This document shows positions 11,776 to 18,398 of a stretch of 18,398 nucleotides of DNA, piece after piece. Source of the stretch: [Eubacterium] saphenum (GTDB taxonomy: Bacteria > Bacillota > Clostridia > Oscillospirales > Ruminococcaceae); NCBI GenBank assembly GCA_004554555.1, contig SFLN01000073.1:1-18398 (forward strand), given 5' to 3'. Below the pieces are notes generated by a model. It saw nothing but the letters and a program-made list of their open reading frames with translations, was not told the DNA's origin and did not search any database. The position numbers and the translations under genes are program-made. Each line of letters starts with the position of its first letter. Within the stretch, counting starts at the first letter, position 1.

Positions 11776-12336
11776 ATGAAGGTTTGCGATGTATACGAAA
11801 CGGCTGAAATAGGCGATTTGCCGATAAATCCCGCAAAAGCTGCGGGAGCGCTCGGGATAAAAACCGTGAGCTACAACTCGATGACGGAGATTTACGATAT
11901 CAAAGCGGATTTTTTGTATAGGAGAAGCCCGTTTGGGTTCTCGTTCAAGACGGAAAATCGCTTTGTAATCGCGGTGAACGAGAACTCCTGCGGTGAACGA
12001 AAACGGCGATTCACCATCGCTCACGAGCTTGGGCACTGCGTTCTCGGGCACACGGGAAAGCTCTCGGACAGCGCTCCCACGGACTTTGAGGAACACGCTG
12101 CCGACAGATTTGCCGCAGATTTTCTCGCGCCGCTGCCCGTGCTGATTTTATGCGGCGCGGAAAGTGCCGAGGAAATAAAAAAAATCTGCGGGATTTCAGG
12201 TCAAGCCGCAGAAATTCGTTACAGAGAGCTTGTTAAAACGCGTCGGACAAACTTCCTGCTGTTCGATGAGAACCGCAGGATTGCCGATATGTTTTCCGAG
12301 TTTATCGAGAGATACCGCGCGGTGATGAACAGGTAG
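11776..12336 (+). CDS. ImmA/IrrE-family zinc metallopeptidase
   Basis: 186 residues from the ATG at 11776, selected because AAAGGAG sits 6 nt upstream; an in-frame ATG at 11752 has no comparable site. The active site is RFTIAHELGHCVLGH: His83 and His87 bind zinc and Glu84 is catalytic. EEHAADRFAADFLAP supplies the third ligand, Glu106. This is the Peptidase_M78 signature. Family members (ImmA of ICEBs1, IrrE/DdrO protease of Deinococcus) cleave a partner Xre repressor after DNA damage or cell-cell signals. The substrate here is presumably the repressor at 11389-11682. The C-terminal 65 residues are helical and variable, as expected for the sensing part. It converges on rapZ with only 2 bp between stop codons, so the cassette boundary is exact. 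Confidence 0.92.
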   Translation: MKVCDVYETAEIGDLPINPAKAAGALGIKTVSYNSMTEIYDIKADFLYRRSPFGFSFKTENRFVIAVNENSCGERKRRFTIAHELGHCVLGHTGKLSDSAPTDFEEHAADRFAADFLAPLPVLILCGAESAEEIKKICGISGQAAEIRYRELVKTRRTNFLLFDENRRIADMFSEFIERYRAVMNR

Positions 12337-12338
12337 CG

Positions 12339-13196
12339 TTACTTGTCGATGTCGCGGTGAACCTCGCGGACAAGAAATCCCGCGTTTTCGAGGTGCTCGG
12401 CGGTGCGCTTGGCAAAGGTCACGGAGCGGTGCTTGCCGCCCGTGCAGCCGAACGCGATAACCAGCCTGCTCTTGCCCTCGGAAACGTACAGCGGCAGCAG
12501 AAAATCCGTCAAATCGAAGATTTTTTTCTCGAACTCCACGCTCTGCGGGTATTTCATCACGAAGTCGCGAACCGCTTCGTCAAGCCCCGTGAGCCGCTTC
12601 AGCTCGGGAACGTAAAACGGGTTCGGCAGGCATCTAACGTCAAACACCAAGTCCGCTTCACCGGGCACGCCGTACATAAAACCAAAGCTCATACAGCTCA
12701 CCATCATGCGGTCGGAGGGATTTTCGAGAAACAGCCCCGAAACCTGCTCCTGGAGCTGCCGCGAGGTGAGAAGGGAGCTGTCGATGATGTAATCCGCGCA
12801 AGCGCGAATGTCCGTGAGGAGCGTCATCTCCGCGTCAATCGCCTTCGACAAATCGCCGCCTGCCGCTTCTTCGAGAGGGTGCTTGCGGCGGGTTTCGTTG
12901 TAGCGGTTCATCAAAACCTCTTTGGAAGCCTCGAGGTACAGAATTTTCACCTCAACGCCGTTTATCGCGCGCAGCTGCGAGAGGTTCTCCGAGAGCTTCA
13001 GAAACATCGCTCCCCCGCGGATATCCGTGACAATAGCAACGCGCTCGATATCCCGATTTTTCGCGCACATTTCAGCAAAATTCGGTATCAGCTGCGGCGG
13101 CATATTGTCAATGCAGAAAAAACCGATATCCTCCAGCACCTTCACGCAGGAGGATTTTCCCGAACCCGACAGACCTGTTACAATCAAAAATGTCAT
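12339..13196 (-). CDS. rapZ: RapZ/YvcJ-family nucleotide-binding protein
   Basis: 285 residues from the ATG at 13196 (MTFLIVTGLSGSGKSS), preceded by GAGGAA; the longer frame starting MWTNDEEF overlaps the murB end and is less likely. Walker A GLSGSGKS (8-15) and the segment FFCIDNMPPQLIPNF are N-terminal. The C-terminal RNA-binding-like domain shows the family pattern VFDVRCLPNPFYVPELKRLTG and IAFGCTGGKHRSVTFAKRTA. The length is standard and the C-terminus (VHRDIDK) is complete. In Firmicutes the YvcJ protein is an ATP/GTPase linked to cell-envelope or sugar-nucleotide control; the E. coli homologue regulates glmS via small RNAs. It is the last gene of the hprK-ROK-murB-rapZ run, 10 bp after murB, and the place of yvcK next door is taken by the regulatory cassette. 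Confidence 0.94.
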   Translation of the reverse strand: MTFLIVTGLSGSGKSSCVKVLEDIGFFCIDNMPPQLIPNFAEMCAKNRDIERVAIVTDIRGGAMFLKLSENLSQLRAINGVEVKILYLEASKEVLMNRYNETRRKHPLEEAAGGDLSKAIDAEMTLLTDIRACADYIIDSSLLTSRQLQEQVSGLFLENPSDRMMVSCMSFGFMYGVPGEADLVFDVRCLPNPFYVPELKRLTGLDEAVRDFVMKYPQSVEFEKKIFDLTDFLLPLYVSEGKSRLVIAFGCTGGKHRSVTFAKRTAEHLENAGFLVREVHRDIDK

Positions 13197-13206
13197 AAAT
13201 TCCTCG

Positions 13207-14106
13207 TCATTTGTCCACAATTATCATTTCACATTCCAGCTCAACGCCCTTTTGCTCGCGGACAACTTTCTTGATGTGCTCAACCAGCGCCACAACGTCC
13301 TCAAACGCCGCGCCGCCTTTGTTTATCACGAAGCCGCTGTGCTTTTGGCTGACCTGCGCGCCGCCAATCGTGCAGCCCTTCAGTCCGCACTCCTCGATAA
13401 GAGCCGCAGCAAAGCCGTTTACGGGGCGCTTGAAGGTGCTCCCGCAGGACGGAAATTCAAGCGGCTGCTTGTCGCGGCGACGCTGCATAAGTTCATCCAT
13501 ACGCGCCTTTATCGCGGTTTTCTCGCCGTCTTGGAGCTTGAACACAACCGACGTTATCACAAAATCACGCTGTCTGAAAATGCTCCCGCGATAGCAAAGC
13601 TCCATCTCACCCGCGCTCATTTCGCGGATTTCGCCGCTTTCGTCAATATACCGGCAGCTCTCCACAACGTCCTTCATTTCCCCGCCAAACGCGCCCGCGT
13701 TCATAAAAAGTGCGCCGCCGACCGAGCCGGGGATACCGTAAAGGCTCTCCATTCCCGTGAGCGAGTGCTCGAGCGCGGTTTTGCAGACAGCCGACAGCGA
13801 CGCGCCCGCGCCAGCGGTTATCGTCCGACCGTCAGCCGAGATATCGCAAAGCTCCGCCGTTGAGATAACAACGCCGCGAAATTTATTTATCAGCACGTTT
13901 GAGCCTTTGCCGAGAACAAAATACGAAATCCCGCTCTCGCGGCAGCTTTTCAGCAGTGCGCAGAGCGATTTTTCATTTTTGGGCGCGGCAAAAACGTCAC
14001 ATTCCCCGCCGATTTTCATTGAAGTTTTATCGGCGAGCGTGAAATTCCGTTCACAAAAACCGCCGCTTTCGCGGCAGTTCTTTAAAATTTCGGCGTAATT
14101 ATCCAC
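13207..14106 (-). CDS. murB: UDP-N-acetylenolpyruvoylglucosamine reductase MurB
   Basis: 299 residues. MurB reduces UDP-GlcNAc-enolpyruvate to UDP-MurNAc with NADPH, the second committed step of peptidoglycan precursor synthesis in the cytoplasm. FAD-binding segments are visible: TSMKIGGECDVFAAP, VLGKGSNVLI, and GIPGSVGGALFMNAGAFGGEM. The catalytic region includes CYRGSIFRQ and FPSCGSTFKRP, where the Ser acts as proton donor, and GGAQVSQKHSGFVINKG near the C-terminus. Length fits the shorter type IIb Firmicute form. Translation appears to start with GTG at 14106, because GGAGG lies 8 nt upstream and no nearby in-frame ATG precedes the conserved region. It is followed by rapZ after 10 bp and preceded by a 100-bp gap to the ROK kinase. 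Confidence 0.95.
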   Translation of the reverse strand: MDNYAEILKNCRESGGFCERNFTLADKTSMKIGGECDVFAAPKNEKSLCALLKSCRESGISYFVLGKGSNVLINKFRGVVISTAELCDISADGRTITAGAGASLSAVCKTALEHSLTGMESLYGIPGSVGGALFMNAGAFGGEMKDVVESCRYIDESGEIREMSAGEMELCYRGSIFRQRDFVITSVVFKLQDGEKTAIKARMDELMQRRRDKQPLEFPSCGSTFKRPVNGFAAALIEECGLKGCTIGGAQVSQKHSGFVINKGGAAFEDVVALVEHIKKVVREQKGVELECEMIIVDK

Positions 14107-14206
14107 TAATTTCCTCCAAAAAATTCTTGAGAATTAAGGCGGCTTTGCACGATTTTTCAGTGTAAGGGCTTGTGTTCACCCAAAAGCCCGCCGATTTCGC
14201 ACAGCC

Positions 14207-15157
14207 TTAAATGCTGTAAAGGAACGCCGCACCGATAATTCCCGCGTCGTTTCCGAGCTTGCAGATATCGAGCTTCGTGGATTGCTTTTCATCAACGCAG
14301 TAGCTGTCACGCTTGATAATCTCGTACAGCGGCTTGGTGAGGTTTTCGCCCTCCTTGCAGATGCCGCCGCCGATAAGCAGAACCTCGGGCTGGAACGTGT
14401 TTACAATATTTGTCAAACCGCAGCCGAGATATTCTATGTACATATTGATAACGCCCTTTGCGGCTTCGTCGTCGGCTCTCATACCGTCAAACGCGGTCTT
14501 TCCGTCAACCTTTTCGATATCGCCGCCCGCAATTTCCCACATTTTGGAATCCTTGTGCGCTTCCATAGCCTCTTTAGTCATATTTATAAGCGCGGTTGCC
14601 GAAGAATATGCCTCAAAGCAGCCCTTTCTGCCGCAGCCGCACTGTCTGCCGTTGAACTCAATAACCGTGTGACCAAGCTCCGCACCGCAGAAGTTGAAGC
14701 CCGTGTAAATCTTGCCGCCGATGATGATACCGCCGCCGACGCCCGTGCCGAGCGTTACGACAACAACATCCGAATAGCCCTTTCCGGCTCCAGCGAGAAC
14801 CTCGCCGAATGCTGCCGCATTTGCGTCGTTTTCAACGTAAATCGGCTTGTCAAGGCGCTGTTTGAGGAGAGTGCGCAGGTCGGTGTTGTGGAAATCAAGG
14901 TTGCAGGAATAAAGGACAATGCCGCTGTTTCTGTTGGCAACGCCGGGCGTTCCGATACCGATTGAGTTCACCTCGCCGATAGTAACCTTCGCTGCCGTCA
15001 GGCACTGCCAGATAAGTTCAACGATAGTCCCGCATATTTCCTCCGCAGGTCTGGGGAGATTTGTTTTTGCGGTTGCCTTCTGAACGATGTTGTAGTTCTC
15101 GTCAACCAAGCCAACCTTGATATTAGTTCCACCCAAATCAATTCCTATATTATACAT
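14207..15157 (-). CDS. ROK-family glucokinase
   Basis: 316 residues. ROK kinases phosphorylate glucose or related sugars with ATP. Visible: the N-terminal phosphate motif IGIDLGGTNIKVGLVD, the second nucleotide motif TLGTGVGGGIIIGG, the sugar-binding GAELGHTVIE, and the zinc site QCGCGRKGCFEAYSS (CxCGxxGC). The catalytic Asp lies in YVENDANAAAFGE. The C-terminus ILIGGG...GIIGAAFLY-type pattern is complete. The absence of an N-terminal winged helix means it is a kinase rather than a NagC-type repressor. It starts 18 bp after hprK with AAAGGA, so the glucose kinase and the carbon-catabolite sensor kinase share a transcript, a logical pairing for sugar control. Confidence 0.93.
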   Translation of the reverse strand: MYNIGIDLGGTNIKVGLVDENYNIVQKATAKTNLPRPAEEICGTIVELIWQCLTAAKVTIGEVNSIGIGTPGVANRNSGIVLYSCNLDFHNTDLRTLLKQRLDKPIYVENDANAAAFGEVLAGAGKGYSDVVVVTLGTGVGGGIIIGGKIYTGFNFCGAELGHTVIEFNGRQCGCGRKGCFEAYSSATALINMTKEAMEAHKDSKMWEIAGGDIEKVDGKTAFDGMRADDEAAKGVINMYIEYLGCGLTNIVNTFQPEVLLIGGGICKEGENLTKPLYEIIKRDSYCVDEKQSTKLDICKLGNDAGIIGAAFLYSI

Positions 15158-15175
15158 AACCCAAATTTCCTTTCA

Positions 15176-16147
15176 TCAAATATTCAAATCCGACATAATT
15201 TCCTCGCTGTCGGAATCAATTCCAAGCTGACGGAGCAAGTCCTTCGCGGCATTGTAGCCCATTTTCTTCTGGCGGTTGTTCATTGCCGCAACCTCGAGGA
15301 TTACCGCGAGATTTCGTCCGGGTTTAACGGGGATATTGAGCAGCGGCACTTTAACGCCCAAAATCGTCATATAGTGCGTGTCAACGCCCATTCGGTCATA
15401 GGTTTTCTCGGGGTTCCAGAGTTCCATCTCGACAACCATATCGATTTTCGTGGACATTTTAACCGCGCCGATACCGAAGAGCTGACGCGCGTTTACGATA
15501 CCGATACCGCGCAGCTCGAGGAAGTGTCTGATGTTATCGGGCGAAGAGCCAACAAGCGTGATGTTTGAAGCCTTGCGGATTTCAACCGCGTCGTCTGCGA
15601 TAAGGCGGTGACCGCGCTTTACAAGCTCAATCGCAGTTTCGCTCTTACCAACGCCGCTCTCGCCGAGTATCATAACGCCCTCGCCGTAAATCTCGATGAG
15701 AACGCCGTGACGGGTAATTCTCGGAGCAAGCTGTAAATTGAGGAACGCCATAAGCTTGGAGATGAAAACGGTTGTGCTTTCATCGGTGCGCAAAATCGGG
15801 ATTTCGTAGTTCGGCGCAAGCTCCAGCATTTCGGGGAAAATCTCCTCGTTACGCGTGATGACAAGCGCGGGGAAATGATAGCTCAGCAGGTCTGCAATGC
15901 GCTTTCTGCGAAGCTCGGGGTCAAGTCCCGAGAGGTACGCGTGTTCCATTTTTCCCATAACCTGGATACGCTTGTTGTCAAAATACTCGTAAAATCCCGC
16001 GAACTGAAGTCCGGGACGGTTTGTGTCGTTGTTGGTGATAAGAATATTGCCACCGTTTTCGGGCATATAGATGACCTCGAGCTTGAACTCGTCAATCATT
16101 CTGCAAAGCGGGAACGAAAACTCCCTTGTTATTTCTTCAAGCGGCAT
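15176..16147 (-). CDS. hprK: HPr kinase/phosphorylase
   Basis: 323 residues. HprK/P phosphorylates HPr on Ser46 in response to fructose-1,6-bisphosphate and reverses it with phosphate, the central switch of carbon catabolite repression in Firmicutes. The N-terminal domain (1-135) contains RIQVMGKMEHAYL and the partner segment near FPALVITRNEEIFPEM. The catalytic domain has H147 (RHGVLIEIYGEGV), Walker A GESGVGKS (162-169), HRLIADDAVEI and the family signature LELRGIGIVNARQLFGIGAV (211-229). Length is slightly above the usual 310. GGGGAG precedes the ATG. It is the first gene of its operon, with a consensus promoter at 16218-16246. Confidence 0.96.
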   Translation of the reverse strand: MPLEEITREFSFPLCRMIDEFKLEVIYMPENGGNILITNNDTNRPGLQFAGFYEYFDNKRIQVMGKMEHAYLSGLDPELRRKRIADLLSYHFPALVITRNEEIFPEMLELAPNYEIPILRTDESTTVFISKLMAFLNLQLAPRITRHGVLIEIYGEGVMILGESGVGKSETAIELVKRGHRLIADDAVEIRKASNITLVGSSPDNIRHFLELRGIGIVNARQLFGIGAVKMSTKIDMVVEMELWNPEKTYDRMGVDTHYMTILGVKVPLLNIPVKPGRNLAVILEVAAMNNRQKKMGYNAAKDLLRQLGIDSDSEEIMSDLNI

Positions 16148-16217
16148 AAGAACTCCCCTTTATCCGTTATTTTAGTATTCGATATTTAATACCGTTAATT
16201 TGCCTGTAATTACTATC

Positions 16218-16246
16218 ATTATACAATATTTCGGTGATTATTTCAA
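16218..16246 (-). promoter_or_regulatory. Sigma-A promoter of the hprK operon
   Basis: Minus strand TTGAAA (16241-16246), 17-bp spacer, consensus TATAAT (16218-16223). The leader to the hprK ATG at 16147 is about 65 nt and AT-rich without a notable hairpin. Confidence 0.82.
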
Positions 16247-16255
16247 GTATTTTTT

Positions 16256-16275
16256 ACAATTTTGATTAAAATTGT
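16256..16275. promoter_or_regulatory. Perfect inverted repeat between hprK and spoIIR
   Basis: ACAATTTT-GATT-AAAATTGT has perfect 8-bp arms. It lies 10 bp upstream of the hprK -35 box and about 57 bp before the spoIIR start. Its place suggests an operator for either or both genes. The site is AT-rich, so chance remains possible. I could not find a convincing sigma-F promoter for spoIIR nearby. Confidence 0.45.
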
Positions 16276-16331
16276 GCAAACCGTCAAAGCTATTTCCGTG
16301 ACAACCTATGGGTGAACGGAAAGGACATTTT

Positions 16332-16922
16332 ATGAAAAAGGTACTTACATCAATTTTTCTGGCAATCGGCGCGGCGTTTTTCTTTTGTATGGGCGGGTTT
16401 TTGACATTTGCGGAGAACTGTGAGGACGTTTGCAGCGAGGTTTTGCGGCTGCACATTCCCGCAAATTCCGACAGCGAAGCCGACCAAGCGATTAAGTTGA
16501 GACTGCGGGATTATGTGTTGAGTGAATTTTCGGAGGAGCTTGCCGAGTGCAAAAATCTTGAAGAGGCGGAGGAAAAAGCAGAGGAGCTGCTGCCCGAAAT
16601 TGAGCGAAAGTCAACCGAGTTTCTCAAAAGGAACGGCTTTTCCTACGGTGCAAAAGCCGAGCTTGTGACAATGGATTTCACAACGCGTGAATACGACAAG
16701 CTCATTCTGCCCGCGGGAAAATATCGCGCAATTCGCATTACCCTCGGCAGCGGCGAAGGGCACAACTGGTGGTGCGTGATTTTCCCGCAGCTTTGCCTGC
16801 CGGCAGCTTCCAAAATCGAAAACGCAGAAAGTGCCGAGGAGGTTCTCGCAAACTTTGGAAAACCGCAGGGAATTACGATAAAATTCGCGGTTTTCGAGTG
16901 GTTTCAGAGCTTGTTTGGGTGA
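16332..16922 (+). CDS. spoIIR: Stage II sporulation protein R
   Basis: 196 residues from the ATG at 16332 (MKKVLTSIFLAIG), preceded by AAAGGA; an ATG at 16308 would add eight charged residues before the signal peptide. Residues 1-27 form a secretion signal ending TFA before ENCEDV. The family core is plain: VLRLHIPANSDSEADQAIKLRLRDYVL (about 37-64), then YDKLILPAGKYRAIRITLGSGEGHNWWCVIFPQLCL (about 121-157). SpoIIR is made in the forespore under sigma-F and secreted to the intermembrane space. There it triggers SpoIIGA to process pro-sigma-E in the mother cell. No spoIIGA is in the window. It stands alone, divergent from hprK, and ends before a bidirectional terminator shared with spo0A. Confidence 0.93.
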   Translation: MKKVLTSIFLAIGAAFFFCMGGFLTFAENCEDVCSEVLRLHIPANSDSEADQAIKLRLRDYVLSEFSEELAECKNLEEAEEKAEELLPEIERKSTEFLKRNGFSYGAKAELVTMDFTTREYDKLILPAGKYRAIRITLGSGEGHNWWCVIFPQLCLPAASKIENAESAEEVLANFGKPQGITIKFAVFEWFQSLFG

Positions 16923-17007
16923 ACTCGAACAGCGCGGTGAACAGGGCGCGTTCACGTTAACGCACAAAGCTTTGATTTATGAGAACACACTCCCAAAAAA
17001 TTTAAAG

Positions 17008-17041
17008 AAAAAAGACGCTCTCGCTTGAGAACGTCTTTTTT
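17008..17041. terminator. Bidirectional terminator between spoIIR and spo0A
   Basis: AAAAAAGACG-C-TCTC-GCTT-GAGA-A-CGTCTTTTTT: the stem is flanked by A-run and T-run on both strands, so it can end spoIIR (plus) and spo0A (minus). A smaller hairpin, GTCGTT/AACGAC (17046-17065), lies between it and the spo0A stop. Confidence 0.88.
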
Positions 17042-17099
17042 CGGTGTCGTTGAAGGGGAAACGACAAGATTGGGTATATTTGGAAAGAAACTTGTCCGA

Positions 17100-17879
17100 T
17101 TATCTGAAAGCACCCGTGAGAACGCCGCCGGTTTGCTTGGATTTCAGCCGCAGGTGGTCGGCGATAAGCGCGATAAACTCCGAATTGGTCGGCTTTCCGC
17201 GAGAGGTGTGGACGGTGTAGGAGAAGATTTTGTTCAGCACGTCAATGTTCCCTCTGTCCCACGCGATTTCGATTGCGTGGCGGATTGCCCTTTCAACTCT
17301 CGAGGAGGTTGTCTGGTACTGCTTGGCAACCGTCGGGTAAAGCAGCTTCGTTATGCAGTTTATCATCTCGTCGTTGTTCACCGAGAGCATTATCGCGGTT
17401 CTCAAATAATGATAGCCCTTGATGTGAGCGGGAATTCCGACTTGATGAATAATCTCGGTCACCGCAAGCTCCAGCTCGGTTTCATCGGGAGCTTCTGTCG
17501 TCTTTTCGGCAACACCGCACATCTGATTTATTTTCGACACAAGATACTGCGGGTCAACCGGCTTCAGCGCAAAGGACGCGCCAAGATTTGCCGCCTCGCG
17601 CTCAAGATTTGGGTCGGGAGTGCCCGAAACTATGATTACGTTCGGGACGTATTTTTTCTCCACCTTCAGGCGGCGGATAACCTCAACCGCATCGCAGAAC
17701 GGCATTTTCGCTTCGAGAACCGCCGCGTCGGGTGCTTCCGATTTAATCGAGTTCAGAACCGAGTTTCCGTCGCAGCGCCGCGTAATCGCGTACATTCCCG
17801 CATTCTTGAGCGCCCCAGCCCAAGCCATTCCACATTCCGCCGAATCATTTCCAATAAGTACCTTAATTTGATTTGTCAT
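17100..17879 (-). CDS. spo0A: Spo0A sporulation master regulator with altered receiver active site
   Basis: 259 residues. The C-terminal effector domain (about 135-250) is highly typical: VTEIIHQVGIPAHIKGYHYLRTAI, and the recognition region SSRVERAIRHAIEIAWDRGN followed by KPTNSEFIALIADHLRL. The receiver domain (5-125) keeps the LKP lysine (K106) and Ser85 at the Thr switch position. The phospho-acceptor, Asp in VLD-x-x-MP of B. subtilis Spo0A, is Glu56 here (VLEAKMP), and the acidic pair DD is reduced to N11-D12. The codon at this site is GAA. Normal phosphorelay activation through an Asp phosphate is therefore unlikely; Glu may mimic the phosphorylated state or the protein may be controlled by abundance. 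It starts at the ATG at 17879 after GGAGG. A sigma-A promoter lies at 17946-17974. Confidence 0.93.
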   Translation of the reverse strand: MTNQIKVLIGNDSAECGMAWAGALKNAGMYAITRRCDGNSVLNSIKSEAPDAAVLEAKMPFCDAVEVIRRLKVEKKYVPNVIIVSGTPDPNLEREAANLGASFALKPVDPQYLVSKINQMCGVAEKTTEAPDETELELAVTEIIHQVGIPAHIKGYHYLRTAIMLSVNNDEMINCITKLLYPTVAKQYQTTSSRVERAIRHAIEIAWDRGNIDVLNKIFSYTVHTSRGKPTNSEFIALIADHLRLKSKQTGGVLTGAFR

Positions 17880-17945
17880 ATCTTTCTACCTCCATAAATT
17901 ACCGAATTTCTGCGATTTGGCTCGCTTTTCTTTCGGTCTGGTTAT

Positions 17946-17974
17946 ATTTTACCATATTTTGGAAACAATTTCAA
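17946..17974 (-). promoter_or_regulatory. Sigma-A-like promoter of spo0A
   Basis: Minus strand TTGAAA (17969-17974), 17-bp spacer, TAAAAT (17946-17951), about 67 bp before the ATG. I did not find a clear sigma-H promoter (AGGA...GAAT) in the upstream region, though that is the usual vegetative-to-sporulation switch for this gene. Confidence 0.7.
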
Positions 17975-18325
17975 GATATTTTTGGAAATTTTTGGGATTT
18001 TTTTACAATTTCTCGAATTTGGCATAACAGCCACGTTTGCTGGAGTTTTCAGATGGATTTGATAGGAGAACTTTTGCTCTATTTGTCAAAATTTGTCGGA
18101 TTTTGGTTGAGCTTTGAGAGATATTTTGGCGGCGTGATTTGCGAAAATTTGCGTGACTGCACCCGCTCTGTTAAGGTTAGGGTGTTCAAGCGGGTTTGCG
18201 ATTTTTTTGACATTTCGTCAAAAAAATTGGCAATGGTCGCGAAACTAGATTTCAAGTCGGTTTGTAAAATCATAGTTTGAGATTATTCATTTTTATGGTT
18301 TTGACGGCTTCGCCTTCAGTATTTA
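17975..18325. promoter_or_regulatory. AT-rich spo0A upstream region with 0A-box-like sites and a perfect palindrome
   Basis: No credible gene. TTTGTCAAA (18082-18090) matches the 0A-box consensus TTTGTCRAA. TTTGTCGGA (18092-18100) follows 10 bp later with one mismatch, and TTTCTCGAA (18009-18017) has one mismatch. At 18202-18226, TTTTTTTGAC-ATTTC-GTCAAAAAAA is a perfect 10-bp-arm palindrome; its minus strand contains TGACGAA, a core 0A box (TGNCGAA). The base composition makes such matches easier to obtain by chance. Confidence 0.4.
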
Positions 18326-18398
18326 CGCTTCGCTCCGGTGCCTTCGGCGACCAAAAAACTTTTTCTGAAGAAAAAGTTTTTTGGATTTTCAAAAAGAC
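18326..18398 (-). repeat. 73-bp hairpin repeat, copy B (touches window edge)
   Basis: On the minus strand it begins GTCTTTTTGA at 18398, has a perfect 15-bp stem, CCAAAAAACTTTTTC-TTCA-GAAAAAGTTTTTTGG, and ends with GCCGAAGGCACCGGAGCGAAGCG at 18326. It is the same length as copy A (8385-8457), inverted relative to it, and 82 percent identical (60/73). The stem differences are all compensated. Further similarity beyond 18398 cannot be judged. Confidence 0.85.

Noticed and set aside
17873..18280. Plus-strand reading frame of 135 codons in the spo0A upstream region
   Set aside because: AT-rich composition (Phe, Ile, Leu, Trp) of non-coding type, no ribosome site, and it covers the spo0A promoter; no family resemblance.

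Overview
The window looks like chromosome of a sporulating, low-copy-phage-scarred member of the Clostridia (Oscillospirales/Ruminococcaceae-like is my best guess; inference). The reasons are: a recognisable spo0A, spoIIR, whiA and a SleC-like cortex-lytic pair; the Firmicute carbon-control gene hprK in an hprK-ROK kinase-murB-rapZ operon; strong GGAGG ribosome sites; and sigma-A promoters of TTGACA/TATAAT type.

Layout. 1-3680 (minus strand): an ABC importer operon of the nitrate/sulfonate/hydroxymethylpyrimidine type (ATPase, two permeases). It has a perfect promoter and a terminator-like leader hairpin, followed by a 159-bp MITE-like element. That element sits exactly where a class III aminotransferase has lost its N-terminal half. 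No substrate-binding protein gene is present. A hypothetical gene runs off the left edge. 3680-4190: a long intergenic region with helically phased ATTACA boxes, a strong promoter, and an unassigned plus-strand small RNA of about 170 nt with its own terminator. 4191-5680 (minus): an orphan but intact phage-type terminase pair (TerL, TerS). 5809-8368 (plus, divergent): a two-gene unit that together resembles a clostridial spore cortex-lytic enzyme: a Pro/Glu-rich protein with a C-terminal beta-sandwich domain, and a SpoIID-like protein with three peptidoglycan-binding repeats. 8369-8999: 630 bp of non-coding DNA packed with perfect hairpins.

9000-10831 (minus): a putative iron-sulfur flavoprotein, whiA and a 4Fe-4S ferredoxin. 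10917-12336 (plus): a mobile-element-style regulatory cassette (DUF1492-like sigma-region-4 protein, Xre-type repressor, ImmA/IrrE metallopeptidase). It sits between whiA and rapZ, where yvcK normally lies. 12339-16246 (minus): rapZ, murB, ROK glucokinase, hprK. 16332-16922 (plus): spoIIR. 17100-17974 (minus): spo0A, whose receiver domain carries Glu in place of the phospho-acceptor Asp. The right edge holds a second copy of a 73-bp hairpin element also found at 8385; the two copies differ at four stem pairs, all of them compensated.

The items I would look at first are the Spo0A Asp-to-Glu change, the 73-bp covarying repeat family, the twin TTCGATG-loop hairpins, the C-rich small RNA beside the orphan terminase, and the regulatory cassette with its palindrome inside the promoter. 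All functional assignments come from reading motifs by eye; no database search was possible.
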